Assembly (NCBI RefSeq): GCF_003491345.1
Contig: NZ_CP025512.1
Coordinates: 1,178,001-1,242,000, forward strand
Direction of reading: 5' to 3'
Source: Neorhizobium sp. SOG26
GTDB taxonomy: Bacteria; Pseudomonadota; Alphaproteobacteria; Rhizobiales; Rhizobiaceae
Length of the DNA: 64,000 nt
Both the position numbers and the translations under genes were made by a program. Each line of letters opens with the position of its first letter. Position 1 is the first letter of the stretch. Below, piece after piece: positions 34,874-44,331 of the stretch. The notes beneath the pieces are model-generated. The model saw only the letters and a program-made list of their open reading frames with translations. It was not told the DNA's origin and did not search any database.

Positions 34874-35654
34874 GCTGAAACCCGTCCTGATGTTCGACTC
34901 CGGCATCGGGGGGCTGACGGTTCTGCGCGAAGCGCGCGTGCTGATGCCCGAGCGGGGCTTCATCTATGTCGCCGATGATGCGGGGTTTCCTTATGGCGGC
35001 TGGGAGGAGCCGGCGCTGCGCAGCCGCATCCTGACGCTGTTTGAAAAGCTGCTTGCGGAGTACGATCCGGAAGTCTGCGTCATCGCCTGCAACACGGCGT
35101 TTACGCTGGCAGGCGCGGATCTGCGGGAAGCCTTTCCCACCATGACCTTTGTCGGCACAGTGCCGGCAATCAAGCCCGCGGCTGAACGCAGCCGCTCCGG
35201 CCTCGTTTCCGTGCTGGCAACCCCGGGCACCGTGAAGCGCGCCTATACCCGCGACCTCATCCAGTCGTTTGCGAGCCAGTGCCATGTGCGCCTCGTCGGC
35301 TCTGAAAACCTCGCCCGAATGGCGGAAGCTTATATCCGGGGCGAGACGGTGTCGGATGAGGCGGTCATGGCGGAAATCTCGCCGTGCTTCATTGAGAACA
35401 ACGGCCGCAAGACCGACATCGTCGTGCTCGCCTGCACCCACTATCCCTTCATGGCGAATGTCTTTCGTAGGCTGGCGCCTTGGCCCGTGGATTGGCTGGA
35501 CCCGGCGGAAGCGATCGCGCGACAGGCACGACGCAAGGTGCCGGCGGTCGAGGGGGCTGAGCACCCGGATAACTATGACTTTGCCGTCTTCACCTCGGGC
35601 CAGCCGGACTTCTCGACGCGCCGCCTGATGCAGGGGTTTGGCCTGCGCACATGA
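34857..35654 (+). CDS. murI: Glutamate racemase
   Basis: A 265-residue enzyme that makes D-glutamate for peptidoglycan in the cytoplasm. [14 protein letters not shown] is the family start motif, [11 protein letters not shown] the substrate loop, and the two catalytic cysteines are in VIACNTAFT and LACTHYPF. The start overlaps the end of trmJ in another frame (17 bases), suggesting coupled translation. Confidence 0.93.
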   Translation: MTPKPELKPVLMFDSGIGGLTVLREARVLMPERGFIYVADDAGFPYGGWEEPALRSRILTLFEKLLAEYDPEVCVIACNTAFTLAGADLREAFPTMTFVGTVPAIKPAAERSRSGLVSVLATPGTVKRAYTRDLIQSFASQCHVRLVGSENLARMAEAYIRGETVSDEAVMAEISPCFIENNGRKTDIVVLACTHYPFMANVFRRLAPWPVDWLDPAEAIARQARRKVPAVEGAEHPDNYDFAVFTSGQPDFSTRRLMQGFGLRT

Positions 35655-35716
35655 TCTGATGTTGGCGCGCCGTCACGAGGCTGGCTTGATGATGAAGACT
35701 CGCTGGAGAGAAATCG

Positions 35717-36349
35717 ATGTCACTTGAACATTGGCTGGCTTTTGTCGCGGCGTCTGCGGTTCTGCTTGCCATTCCGGGCCCGACGATCCTGCTCGTCATC
35801 TCCTATGCCCTGACCCACGGCCGCAAGGTCGCTTCGGCAACCGTTGCCGGTACGGCGCTTGGCGATTTCACCGCCATGACGGCGTCCATGTTGGGGCTTG
35901 GCGCGTTGCTGGCGACATCCGCGATGCTCTTCACCATCCTGAAGTGGCTTGGGGCCGCATACCTCATCTATCTCGGCATCAAGCTTTGGCGCGCGCCGGT
36001 CTCCGAGCAAAATGCAGAAGCCGTGGAAACCGCCGAGGCAAGGCCGCTCCGCATCTTTCTCCATGCCTATGCTGTGACTGCCTTGAACCCGAAAAGCATC
36101 GTCTTCTTCGTGGCCTTCCTTCCGCAGTTCCTAGACCTCACGAAACCGCTCTTCATGCAGATGTTGATTTTCGAGGCGACTTTCCTGACGCTCGCCACGC
36201 TGAACGCCACCTTGTACGATCTGCTGGCCGCCATGGCGCGCAACCACATCCGCAAACCGAAGGTACAGCGCATCGTCAACCGCACAGGCGGCTCGCTGAT
36301 GATCGGGGCGGGGCTTCTGTCGATCGGCTTCAAGCGCGCCACAGCCTGA
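35717..36349 (+). CDS. LysE/RhtB family amino-acid exporter
   Basis: A 210-residue inner-membrane protein with about six hydrophobic helices. The family signature near the N-terminus is AIPGPTILLVISYALTHGRK, followed by LGDFTAMTASMLGLGALLA and WLGAAYLIYLGIKLWRAP. Members export amino acids or homoserine lactones; the substrate here is unknown. It lies between murI and the HerA-like gene with no clear operon partner. Confidence 0.9.
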   Translation: MSLEHWLAFVAASAVLLAIPGPTILLVISYALTHGRKVASATVAGTALGDFTAMTASMLGLGALLATSAMLFTILKWLGAAYLIYLGIKLWRAPVSEQNAEAVETAEARPLRIFLHAYAVTALNPKSIVFFVAFLPQFLDLTKPLFMQMLIFEATFLTLATLNATLYDLLAAMARNHIRKPKVQRIVNRTGGSLMIGAGLLSIGFKRATA

Positions 36350-36419
36350 CACGAAAGACTGTGCATTTTCGGGTTCAGGCAGCGAAACGAATCCATTTCT
36401 CTGTTATGAAGCCGCTCCC

Positions 36420-36438
36420 GCGGTGACTTGGTCACCGC
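36420..36438 (+). repeat. Perfect inverted repeat before the HerA-like gene
   Basis: GCGGTGAC (36420-36427), TTG, GTCACCGC (36431-36438): 8-bp arms and a 3-base centre, ending two bases before the ATG at 36441. It could be an operator or an mRNA hairpin controlling translation. Confidence 0.6.
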
Positions 36439-36440
36439 CC

Positions 36441-37982
36441 ATGGACAAGACGCGAGGACATTCATTGCAAGTCGGCATCGATATGGGAATTGTGTCCGGC
36501 GGAGACCCGGCCAAGCTCGATATCGAAGAGCTTCTGGCGACCCGCCTGTTGGTGCAGGGCAATTCCGGATCCGGTAAATCCCACCTGCTGCGGCGTCTGT
36601 TGGAGCAGTCGGCGCCGTGGGTGCAGCAGGTGGTGATCGATCCCGAAGGGGATTTCGTCACGCTCGCCGACAAGTTCGGACATCTCGTGGTCGATGGCGA
36701 GCGCACCGAGTCGGAGCTCGCAGGGATCGCCAACCGCATTCGCCAGCATCGCGTCTCCTGCGTATTGACGCTGGAAGGTCTTGATCTCGAGGAACAGATG
36801 CGCGCTGCCGGCGCCTTCCTCAACGGTCTCTTCGATGCCGATCGTGACTTCTGGTATCCGGTGCTTGTCGTGGTGGATGAGGCGCAGATGTTTGCGCCCT
36901 CCGTTGGCGGCGATGTCTCGGAAGATGCCCGCAAGATGTCGCTCGGCGCGATGACCAACCTCATGTGCCGTGGACGTAAGCGCGGGCTTGCGGGCGTTAT
37001 CGCCACGCAGCGCCTGGCGAAGCTTGCCAAGAATGTCGCGGCAGAGGCGTCAAACTTCCTGATGGGGCGTACCTTCCTTGATATCGACATGGCGCGTGCT
37101 GCGGACCTGCTCGGGATGGATCGGCGCCAGGCGGAAATGTTCCGTGACCTGAAGCGGGGCAACTTCGTAGCCCTCGGTCCAGCCTTGTCGCGGCGCCCGT
37201 TGCCGATCGTGATTGGCCCGGTAGAGACGTCCGCGCGCTCATCAAGCCCCAAGCTCATGCCGTTGCCCGACGCACCGCAGGACGTCGAAGATTTGATCTT
37301 CACGCCGGATCCGGAAGAATTCACGCGGCCTGTGATGGTGCGTCGGCATGCGCCGGCGCCACGCCCGACAACGGATATCCTTGCTGAACTGACGCGGTCG
37401 GCGCCAGCGGCAACGCCAGCACCGCAGGAACCGCGCGTCGCGCAGCCGGAACTAACCGCCGAGGAGCGTGAGGAACGGCTTAGCGCTGTCCTCTCCGAAA
37501 TCCTCGATGACCCTCAGTCGGGTTACCGGACAGACTCGGTGCTTTACCAGGATTTCCTGGTTCGGGCGCGCATGCGTCGCTTGCTGGGGCCTCCGCTCTC
37601 GCTGTCCGAGTTCCGGCGGCGGGCGGCAGTCGCACGCTCAGGCGTCGATCCGGAAACCGCGGCAGGGGAGGCCTGGGCGACAGCCTTGTTACTTTCCGCC
37701 AACGTCTCCGACGACCTGCAGGGCGTGTTCCTGATGATGGCGAAGGCCGCGATCTGCGGCGAGGTCTGTCCGTCCGATGCGAAGATTGCGCGTGCCTATG
37801 GCACCCATTCGGCCCGCCGGGCTCGCCGGCTGCTCGGCTACTTCGAAGAGCAGGGGTTGATCGTCGTCCACACCGATTTTGCCGGCAAACGCATCGTTGC
37901 GTTTCCGGACCTGCAGGCCGAAACGGCGCCCGGCAGTGCGGACGCGCCAGACGATGGTGAGCAGCGCATTGCCGCCGAATGA
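36441..37982 (+). CDS. HerA-like ATPase (DUF87 type) with C-terminal winged-helix region
   Basis: A 513-residue P-loop protein of the HerA/FtsK group. Walker A is VQGNSGSGKSHLLRRLLE, Walker B VLVVVDEAQMFAP, followed by RGRKRGLAGVIATQRLAKL (sensor and arginine region) and MGRTFLDIDMARAADLLGM. A Pro-rich linker leads to a C-terminal part (about 350-500) that looks like a winged helix (SDAKIARAYGTHSARRARRL). HerA proteins are DNA pumps, often partnered with NurA nuclease in archaea; no nuclease partner is next to this gene. Three starts are possible: GTG 36423, ATG 36441 and TTG 36465; the TTG has the best ribosome site (GAGGA). The role is unknown. Confidence 0.82.
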   Translation: MDKTRGHSLQVGIDMGIVSGGDPAKLDIEELLATRLLVQGNSGSGKSHLLRRLLEQSAPWVQQVVIDPEGDFVTLADKFGHLVVDGERTESELAGIANRIRQHRVSCVLTLEGLDLEEQMRAAGAFLNGLFDADRDFWYPVLVVVDEAQMFAPSVGGDVSEDARKMSLGAMTNLMCRGRKRGLAGVIATQRLAKLAKNVAAEASNFLMGRTFLDIDMARAADLLGMDRRQAEMFRDLKRGNFVALGPALSRRPLPIVIGPVETSARSSSPKLMPLPDAPQDVEDLIFTPDPEEFTRPVMVRRHAPAPRPTTDILAELTRSAPAATPAPQEPRVAQPELTAEEREERLSAVLSEILDDPQSGYRTDSVLYQDFLVRARMRRLLGPPLSLSEFRRRAAVARSGVDPETAAGEAWATALLLSANVSDDLQGVFLMMAKAAICGEVCPSDAKIARAYGTHSARRARRLLGYFEEQGLIVVHTDFAGKRIVAFPDLQAETAPGSADAPDDGEQRIAAE

Positions 37983-37990
37983 GAGCCGCT

Positions 37991-38019
37991 GTTGACAATT
38001 GCCGGACATCGGCCTAAAG
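37991..38019 (+). promoter_or_regulatory. Candidate promoter ahead of rpsD
   Basis: GTTGAC (37991-37996), 17 bases, CTAAAG (38014-38019). It would start transcription just before the hairpin at 38029-38059, so it would place a terminator-like structure at the 5' end of the rpsD message. Confidence 0.4.
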
Positions 38020-38028
38020 ACCCGCCCA

Positions 38029-38059
38029 ACGCCGGGTGGAAACGCCCGGTGTTTTATTT
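38029..38059 (+). terminator. Terminator of the HerA-like gene
   Basis: ACGCCGGG (38029-38036) and CCCGGTGT (38045-38052), with one G-U pair, followed by TTTATTT. Confidence 0.7.
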
Positions 38060-38129
38060 GACATGTCCCGTGGTCTTCTCCGATCGCTTTCGTGAGAGGC
38101 CTGTCAGAGTTCTTCTTGAAGATCTCAGA

Positions 38130-38171
38130 GGAGGGCGTGTTTCCTCCGTCCAGCCTGTGTGAACATGCTGG
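38130..38171 (+). promoter_or_regulatory. Structured 5' leader of rpsD
   Basis: Two hairpins precede the ribosome site: GGAGG/CCTCC (38130-38147), and CCAGC-C-TGT / ACA-T-GCTGG (38150-38171) closed by a GTGA tetraloop of the GNRA type. S4 is a known autogenous repressor in other bacteria, so this is a candidate S4 target. Confidence 0.5.
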
Positions 38172-38195
38172 TCTAACTGTTGAGAAGGAAATGCG

Positions 38196-38813
38196 ATGAG
38201 CAAGCGCGAATCGTCCAAGTACAAAATTGATCGCCGCATGGGCGAAAACATCTGGGGCCGTCCGAAGTCCCCGGTAAACCGTCGCGAATACGGCCCGGGC
38301 CAGCACGGCCAGCGCCGCAAGGGCAAGCTTTCGGACTTCGGCGTGCAGCTGCGCGCCAAGCAGAAGCTGAAGGGCTACTACGGCGACGTTCGTGAAAAGC
38401 AGTTCCGTGCGATCTACGACGAAGCCAACCGCCGCAAGGGCGACACTTCGGAAAACCTGATCGGCCTGCTCGAATCCCGCCTGGACGCCATCGTCTATCG
38501 CGCGAAGTTCGTTCCGACCGTTTGGGCTGCTCGTCAGTTCGTCAACCACGGTCACGTCACCGTCAACGGCGTCAAGGTCAACATCGGTTCCTACCGTTGC
38601 AAGCCGGGCGACGTTATCGAAGTTCGCCAGAAGTCGAAGCAGCTCGTTTCGGTTCTCGAAGCTGTTCAGCTCGCTGAGCGCGACGTTCCGGACTACATCG
38701 ATGCCGACCACAACAAGATGACCGCAACCTACGTTCGCGTTCCGAGCCTTTCGGACGTTCCGTATGCCGTCGTCATGGAACCGCATCTCGTCGTCGAATT
38801 CTATTCGCGCTGA
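38196..38813 (+). CDS. rpsD: 30S ribosomal protein S4
   Basis: A 205-residue primary rRNA-binding protein that nucleates assembly of the 30S body and helps set decoding accuracy. The N-terminal [18 protein letters not shown] is the alphaproteobacterial form without the zinc-binding cysteines; the S4 RNA-binding domain lies at about residues 95-160 ([20 protein letters not shown] and [15 protein letters not shown]). The gene stands alone, which is usual in alphaproteobacteria, instead of in the alpha operon with rpsM, rpsK and rpoA. GAAGGA serves as ribosome site. Confidence 0.97.
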   Translation: MSKRESSKYKIDRRMGENIWGRPKSPVNRREYGPGQHGQRRKGKLSDFGVQLRAKQKLKGYYGDVREKQFRAIYDEANRRKGDTSENLIGLLESRLDAIVYRAKFVPTVWAARQFVNHGHVTVNGVKVNIGSYRCKPGDVIEVRQKSKQLVSVLEAVQLAERDVPDYIDADHNKMTATYVRVPSLSDVPYAVVMEPHLVVEFYSR

Positions 38814-38833
38814 TATCGATCCTTCTGGATCTC

Positions 38834-38866
38834 AAAAAAGAAGCCGCCTTTCGAGGCGGCTTTTTT
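38834..38866. terminator. Bidirectional terminator between rpsD and the transhydrogenase gene
   Basis: AAGCCGCC (38841-38848) and GGCGGCTT (38855-38862) with six A before and six T after, so it works for both converging genes. Confidence 0.93.
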
Positions 38867-38908
38867 ATTGCATGTCGTTCTGGCTTCGCCTGTTTGGCTG
38901 GAGCCGCC

Positions 38909-40405
38909 TCACTTGGAGGCGGCAAGCTTTGCCTTCGCCGGTGCCGGCTTGTCTGGCAGAGGTGTTGCCGTCGAATCGGTGGACTGTGCCGTCGCGACCG
39001 GCGCTTCCTTCGGGCCGACGCCCATGCGGTTCCACGCATCAAGGCCGGCGATCTTGTAGGCTTCGGCAAGCGTTGGGTAGTTGAAGGTATTTTCGACGAA
39101 ATACTCAACCGTGCCTTTGAGGTTCAGCACCGCCTGACCGATATGGACAAGCTCGGTCGCGCCTTCGCCGACGATATGGACGCCGAGAAGGCGGCGGGTC
39201 TTCAGCGAAAAGATCAGCTTCAGCATGCCGGTGTCGAGGCCCATGATATGGCCACGCGACGTTTCGCGGAACCTCGCGATCCCGCACTCATACGGGATGC
39301 CGCGCTCCTTCATCTCTTCTTCGGTGAGGCCGCAGGTGGAGATTTCCGGGACGGCGTAGATGCCGTAGGGGAAATATTTCTGCGGCTCCATGGCGATCTC
39401 GCCAACCGCAACGCGCGCGGCGATGCGGCCTTGCTCCATGGAGGTGGAGGCAAGGCTCGGGAAGCCCACGACGTCGCCTGCCGCGAAGATGCCCTTCACC
39501 GAGGTCTCGAACGTTTCCGGGTTCACCTTCAGGCGTCCGCGGCTGTCTGCTTCCAGGCCTGCGGCCGGCAGGTTGAGCGACTCGGTGGCGCCCATGCGAC
39601 CGGCGGCAAACAGCACCATGTCGGTAACGATGGTGCGGCCGGAATCGACCTTCACGGAAACCTTGCCATCGGGCAGGCGCTCCACCTTCTCCGCTCGCTG
39701 CCCGAGAAGCAGCTTCATGTTCCGGTCGCGCAGCTGGTAGGTGAAGTCTTCGATGATTTCCTTGTCGATGAAGTCCAGCATCGTCGTCTTTGGATCGATG
39801 ACCGTGACGGCAATATCGAGCGCGGAGAAGATCGTTGCATATTCGATGCCGATGACGCCCGCGCCGATGACGACCATGGAACGCGGCAGCTCTTCGATGT
39901 CCAGCAACTCATCGCTGTCGATCACCGACTTGCCATCGAATGGGATGTAGTCCGGGCGAAACGGCTTGGTGCCGACGGCGAGCAGGATCGAGGTGCCGGC
40001 GACGTGCATCGTCTCGCCATCGTCCTTCAAAATCTCCAGCGTATCCGGTGTGACGAAGCTCGCGGTGCCGCGGATGTGCTGTACGCGATTGCGGGCGAAC
40101 TGGTGTTCGAGCACCTCGACCTCGTGGTCCAGCGTGATCAGCAGCCGGCGGCGCAGGTCATCGGCGCTGATCTCCTGCTTGACGCGGTAGGCGCGACCGT
40201 AAAATCCGCGTTCGCGCCAGCCGGTGAGGTTCAAGGCCGTCTCGCGAAGGGTCTTGGACGGGATCGTTCCGGTATGGACCGAAACACCGCCGACCCGTTT
40301 TCCCTGTTCGATCACCACAACCTTTTTGCCAAGTTTTGCGGCCTGAATGGCTGCGCGCCGACCAGCAGGGCCGCTGCCGACGACGATGAGGTCGTAATGG
40401 TTCAT
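38909..40405 (-). CDS. sthA: Soluble pyridine nucleotide transhydrogenase
   Basis: A 498-residue FAD protein that transfers hydride between NADPH and NADH. FAD loop VVGSGPAGRRAAIQAAKLGK; the place of the redox-active CxxxxC of related reductases reads GGVSVHTGTIPSKTL, without the disulfide, as expected for SthA. The NAD(P)-binding loop is VIGAGVIGIEYATIFSAL, and the interface domain holds VPEISTCGLTEEE. The start at 40405 (MNHYDLIVVGSGPAG) is the family start, although the frame is open 45 codons upstream. The last 30 residues are a Pro/Ala/Thr-rich tail that is longer than in E. coli SthA. Confidence 0.92.
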   Translation of the reverse strand: MNHYDLIVVGSGPAGRRAAIQAAKLGKKVVVIEQGKRVGGVSVHTGTIPSKTLRETALNLTGWRERGFYGRAYRVKQEISADDLRRRLLITLDHEVEVLEHQFARNRVQHIRGTASFVTPDTLEILKDDGETMHVAGTSILLAVGTKPFRPDYIPFDGKSVIDSDELLDIEELPRSMVVIGAGVIGIEYATIFSALDIAVTVIDPKTTMLDFIDKEIIEDFTYQLRDRNMKLLLGQRAEKVERLPDGKVSVKVDSGRTIVTDMVLFAAGRMGATESLNLPAAGLEADSRGRLKVNPETFETSVKGIFAAGDVVGFPSLASTSMEQGRIAARVAVGEIAMEPQKYFPYGIYAVPEISTCGLTEEEMKERGIPYECGIARFRETSRGHIMGLDTGMLKLIFSLKTRRLLGVHIVGEGATELVHIGQAVLNLKGTVEYFVENTFNYPTLAEAYKIAGLDAWNRMGVGPKEAPVATAQSTDSTATPLPDKPAPAKAKLAASK

Positions 40406-40574
40406 GAAAATGCTCCGCTCACTTCTCGCTGCCAGCGAGGTTGTCGGTTCTTGTCTAGCAATCTTTCCTAAAGGTTTGATTGCCGACGATGCACTGCAAT
40501 AACAAAGACGTAGACACAGTGTTTCAAGTCTGGGCGACACACGGCCGAGGGTGGTGCCTTATCTATGCGCGCAA

Positions 40575-41378
40575 CTAGAAAAGCCGCAGGCCCTTGAGGC
40601 TGACATGGCCGTCCTTGCCGATAATGATATGATCGTGGACGGTGATGCCAAGCGGTTTTGCCGTGTCGACGATGGTTTTCGTCATGTCGATATCCGCGCG
40701 CGAGGGCGTCGGATCACCACTTGGATGATTATGGACGAGGATGATGGCGGTTGCAGAAAGTTCGAGCGCGCGCCTTACCACCTCGCGCGGGTAGACTGGC
40801 GTGTGGTCCACTGTACCTTGTCCCTGCACCTCGTCGGCAATCAGAACATTGCGTTTGTCGAGAAACAGGATGCGGAACTGCTCGCGCGTCTCGTAGGCCA
40901 TGACAGCCTGGCAGTAGTCGATGACGGATGACCAGGAACTGAGGACCTGCTTGTTGCGGACGCCGCTTTTCAGCATCCGCTGCGCCACCGTGGCCACCAG
41001 TTTGAGGTCAACGGCAACACCTTCGCCAACGCCCTTCACCTCCTGCAGCAGGGAGATCGGTGCTCCAAACACGCCGGCGAGCGTACCGAAGCGGTCGAGC
41101 AGGGCTTTCGCCAAGGGCTTTGTGTCACGCTGCGGGATCGAGCGGAAAAGATAAAGCTCGAGGATCTCATAGTCGGCGAGCGCCGCGTCACCGTGCTCGC
41201 GGTACTTGGCGCGCACGCGGTCGCGATGACCGTGATAGTGAACGGCTGTGTCGGGCTTGACGGCAGCAGGCGCTTTCTTGCTGCCCTTCGGCTTGATCAC
41301 CTGCTCGGCGAAAAAGCCTCGCTCATCCTCCAACAGGGAGGTTTGTACGTCCGGCGGCGGGGCTGGACGTCTTGCCAT
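40575..41378 (-). CDS. radC: RadC family protein (JAB1/MPN domain)
   Basis: A 267-residue protein with an N-terminal helix-hairpin-helix part ([20 protein letters not shown]) and the RadC JAB1/MPN domain with its metal motif ([20 protein letters not shown], ending in the metal-binding Asp of ADIDMT). Despite its name a role in DNA repair is not established, and the biochemical function is unclear. The start ATG lies 1 base after the map stop, so the two are co-transcribed in the order map-radC. Confidence 0.93.
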   Translation of the reverse strand: MARRPAPPPDVQTSLLEDERGFFAEQVIKPKGSKKAPAAVKPDTAVHYHGHRDRVRAKYREHGDAALADYEILELYLFRSIPQRDTKPLAKALLDRFGTLAGVFGAPISLLQEVKGVGEGVAVDLKLVATVAQRMLKSGVRNKQVLSSWSSVIDYCQAVMAYETREQFRILFLDKRNVLIADEVQGQGTVDHTPVYPREVVRRALELSATAIILVHNHPSGDPTPSRADIDMTKTIVDTAKPLGITVHDHIIIGKDGHVSLKGLRLF

Positions 41379-41379
41379 G

Positions 41380-42219
41380 TCAGCTCGTCAGCGGCGGCAG
41401 GCCCGGCCGGTCCAGACCGGCAGGCGACAAGGTGAAGATTTCGCAGCCGGTCGCCGTCACGCCAATCGCGTGCTCGTATTGCGCCGAAAGCGAGCGGTCG
41501 CGTGTAACGGCTGTCCAGCCGTCCGAAAGCACCTTCACATGCGGCTTGCCGAGATTGATCATCGGCTCGATCGTGAAGATCATGCCTTCCTTGATTTCCG
41601 GACCTTCGTCGGCGCGCCCATAGTGCAGGATGTTCGGCGAATCGTGGAACAACCGTCCGACGCCATGGCCGCAGAAATCGCGCACGACCGAGCAGCGTTC
41701 GCCTTCGGCATAGGTCTGGATCGCCTGGCCGATCGCGCCGGTGCGGGCGCCGGGCTTCACCTCGGCGATGCCGCGCATAAGGCACTCATAGGTGACTTCC
41801 AGCAGCCGTTCGGCGGCGCGCTTGATCTGCCCGACCGGATACATCCGGCTCGAGTCGCCATGCCAGCCGTCGAGGATATAGGTCACATCGATGTTGACGA
41901 TGTCGCCCTCGCGCAGCGGCTTGTCTTCCGGCATGCCATGGCAGACCACGTGGTTGATGGAGGTGCAGACGGAATATTTGTAGCCACGGTAATCCAAAGT
42001 CGCCGGCAGCGCGCCGTGATCCATGCCGAACTCGAACACGAATCGGTCGATTGCGCTTGTGGTGACGCCAGGCTGGATGATCGCGGCCAGTTCATCCAGG
42101 CAGCGTGCCGTCAGAAGGCACGCCTTGCGCATGCCCGCAAAATCCGTCGCCGGGTCGTAAAGACGGATCGCACCCGTGTTCTTCATGGGTGCGGATACGG
42201 CTTCGATATAGTTGACCAT
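41380..42219 (-). CDS. map: Methionine aminopeptidase, type I
   Basis: A 279-residue metalloenzyme that removes the N-terminal Met from nascent proteins. The metal ligands are visible in order: Asp pair in [19 protein letters not shown], His in [14 protein letters not shown], Glu in [13 protein letters not shown] and the final Glu in [15 protein letters not shown]. The N-terminal substrate residues ([16 protein letters not shown]) are normal. It starts the map-radC unit. Confidence 0.95.
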   Translation of the reverse strand: MVNYIEAVSAPMKNTGAIRLYDPATDFAGMRKACLLTARCLDELAAIIQPGVTTSAIDRFVFEFGMDHGALPATLDYRGYKYSVCTSINHVVCHGMPEDKPLREGDIVNIDVTYILDGWHGDSSRMYPVGQIKRAAERLLEVTYECLMRGIAEVKPGARTGAIGQAIQTYAEGERCSVVRDFCGHGVGRLFHDSPNILHYGRADEGPEIKEGMIFTIEPMINLGKPHVKVLSDGWTAVTRDRSLSAQYEHAIGVTATGCEIFTLSPAGLDRPGLPPLTS

Positions 42220-42370
42220 TGTTCTTCTCTCGTAATCTTCTTGTTCATAAAGCAGCCGGGCCCGTCTCGTCCATCAAAACGGAGCAGGTTTCTGCATTTC
42301 CTTTCGCGGAACGACGGGTCGCAGGAGAGGCTCGGTCTTGTGCCTGGGTGTGTCGCCGGTTGGTGACGTC

Positions 42371-44212
42371 TCAGGCGCGCTCCAGAACGTAGGTGCCGGG
42401 CGCATCGGCGATTGCGTTCAAGGCGGAGCCGCCGGGTTTGCGGGCCGGCACGCGCGTCGCATCCTTCCCTTCCACCCAGGCATGCCAGTGCGGCCACCAG
42501 GAGCCCCCGGTTTCCTCCGCCTTCGCCAGCCAGTCCTCATAGGAGCCCGTCGGCTTCTCGCCAACCCAGAACTGATACTTCTGCTTGGCTGGCGGATTGA
42601 CGACGCCGGCAATGTGGCCGGAGCCGGACAGGACGAAATCGACTGGACCACCGAACAGTTCCGAACCCAGGAAGACCGACTTTGCCGGCGCAATGTGATC
42701 CTCGCGGGTGGCGAGATTGTAGACCGGGATCTTGATGTCCTTGAGCGAGATGACCTTATCCCCCAGCTTCATCTCGCCCTTGCTCAATGCGTTGTTGAGG
42801 TAGCAGTTGCGCAGATAGAAGGCATGGTTGGCTGCCGCCATGCGGGTCGAGTCTGAATTCCAGTGCAGCAGGTCGAAGGGCAGCGGCTCCTGGCCCTTGA
42901 GGTAGTTGTTGACCACGTAGGGCCAGATCAGTTCCGAGGCGCGCAGCATGTTGAAGGCTGTCGCCATCTTCGAGCCGTCGAGGTAGCCCACCGACTCCAT
43001 CTGCTTCTCGATCGCCTCGAGCTGTTCTTCGTCGACAAAGACCTTGAGATCGCCCGCGTGTTCGAAATCAACCTGGGTGGTCAGGAAGGTGACGGACGCG
43101 ATGCGGCTGTTCCTAGTCTTGGCGTGGTAGGCGAGGGTGGCCGCGAGCAAGGTGCCGCCGACGCAATAACCGATTGCATTGACCTTCTTCTCGCCCGTTG
43201 CCTTTTCGACCGTCTCAAGCGCGAAGTCGATCCCTTCGCGCATGTAGGACGCCCAGTCCTTCTTTGCGTGGCGTTCATCCGGGTTGACCCAGGAGATCAC
43301 GAAGACTGTGTGGCCCTGGTCGACGCACCACTTGATGAAGCTTTTTTCCGGGTTGAGATCAAGAATGTAGAACTTGTTGATCCATGGCGGGCAGATAAGG
43401 AGCGGGCGCTTCAGCACCGTGTCCGTGTTTGCCTCGTACTGAAGGACCTCACAGACCTCGTTCTGGGCAATCACTTTGCCAGGGGTGAGGGCGATGTTGC
43501 GGCCGATGGCGAACTTGGTGGAATCGGTATGGCGAAGCCGCAACTCACCACGGCCGGCAGCGATGTCTTCGGCAAGCATCTTCATACCGGCGACAAAATT
43601 GGCACCATTGGTGGCGACCGTCTCGCGGTAAACTTCCGGATTGGTGACGGCGAAGTTGGCGGGAGACAGGGCAGCCGTGATCTGCTTCACATAAAAGGCG
43701 GCCTTGTGTTTCGTATGCGCATCCAGTCCCTCGGCCTCATCGACGAGCTTTTCAGCCCAGGATGCGGTGACGAGGTAGACCTGCCGCAGCAGTGCAAAGA
43801 ACGGGTTCTTGATCCAGTCTTCGTCGGCGAACCGCTTATCCTTGGTCGGCGCCTCGGCTTCGACCGGAACCCCGCTGAACTGGTTCAACGTCCGCGTCCA
43901 GATGCCCATATAGCTTGAGAAAAGAAGCGTCTGCGCCTCGAGCGTCCGCTTCGGGTCCGCCATCCAGTATTCGGTGACGGCGGAGAGCGTCTTCACCAGG
44001 TCGTTCAGCGGGTTGGTGTCGGGATTAGGGATTTCGCCGCGCTCGCGGGGCCCGAGCCATTCAGATGCAGCCTTGCCGAGATTTTCTGCGGCGCGCGCAA
44101 GGTTCATGGCCAGCGTCTGCGGATCCTTGACCACGTAGGCCTCGACCGACCGGGGATCAAAGCCTGGAAAACCCTGTCCAGCCGCCCCTTTTTGCTCGGT
44201 CTTTTCCGCCAC
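42371..44212 (-). CDS. phaC: Poly(3-hydroxybutyrate) polymerase, class I
   Basis: A 613-residue PHA synthase. The lipase-like box with the catalytic cysteine reads NAIGYCVGGTLLAATLAY; the catalytic Asp (NLATREDHIAP) and His (LSGSGHIAGVVNPP) follow. The class I N-terminal domain is present (NLGKAASEWLGPRERGE). It polymerises 3-hydroxybutyryl-CoA on storage granules. The long frame begins with a GTG at 44227, but I prefer the GTG at 44212, which has GGGGAGG six bases upstream. The matching granule protein (phasin) is 18 kb away; no phaA or phaB is in the window. Confidence 0.95.
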   Translation of the reverse strand: MAEKTEQKGAAGQGFPGFDPRSVEAYVVKDPQTLAMNLARAAENLGKAASEWLGPRERGEIPNPDTNPLNDLVKTLSAVTEYWMADPKRTLEAQTLLFSSYMGIWTRTLNQFSGVPVEAEAPTKDKRFADEDWIKNPFFALLRQVYLVTASWAEKLVDEAEGLDAHTKHKAAFYVKQITAALSPANFAVTNPEVYRETVATNGANFVAGMKMLAEDIAAGRGELRLRHTDSTKFAIGRNIALTPGKVIAQNEVCEVLQYEANTDTVLKRPLLICPPWINKFYILDLNPEKSFIKWCVDQGHTVFVISWVNPDERHAKKDWASYMREGIDFALETVEKATGEKKVNAIGYCVGGTLLAATLAYHAKTRNSRIASVTFLTTQVDFEHAGDLKVFVDEEQLEAIEKQMESVGYLDGSKMATAFNMLRASELIWPYVVNNYLKGQEPLPFDLLHWNSDSTRMAAANHAFYLRNCYLNNALSKGEMKLGDKVISLKDIKIPVYNLATREDHIAPAKSVFLGSELFGGPVDFVLSGSGHIAGVVNPPAKQKYQFWVGEKPTGSYEDWLAKAEETGGSWWPHWHAWVEGKDATRVPARKPGGSALNAIADAPGTYVLERA

Positions 44213-44248
44213 GCGTGGCCTCCCCACTGGTTGTCGGCTGTTTTCGTT

Positions 44249-44277
44249 TGTACATTGTCCCTGAAAGTGAATACAAG
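44249..44277 (-). promoter_or_regulatory. Candidate promoter of phaC
   Basis: On the minus strand CTTGTA (44277-44272), a 17-base spacer and TGTACA (44254-44249). The -10 is a poor match, so the site is tentative. Confidence 0.35.
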
Positions 44278-44331
44278 TCCAGCGGCCGGCGCTTCAGGGG
44301 ATCCGGCGACTCGGTTAGGTAGGTTGTTGAG

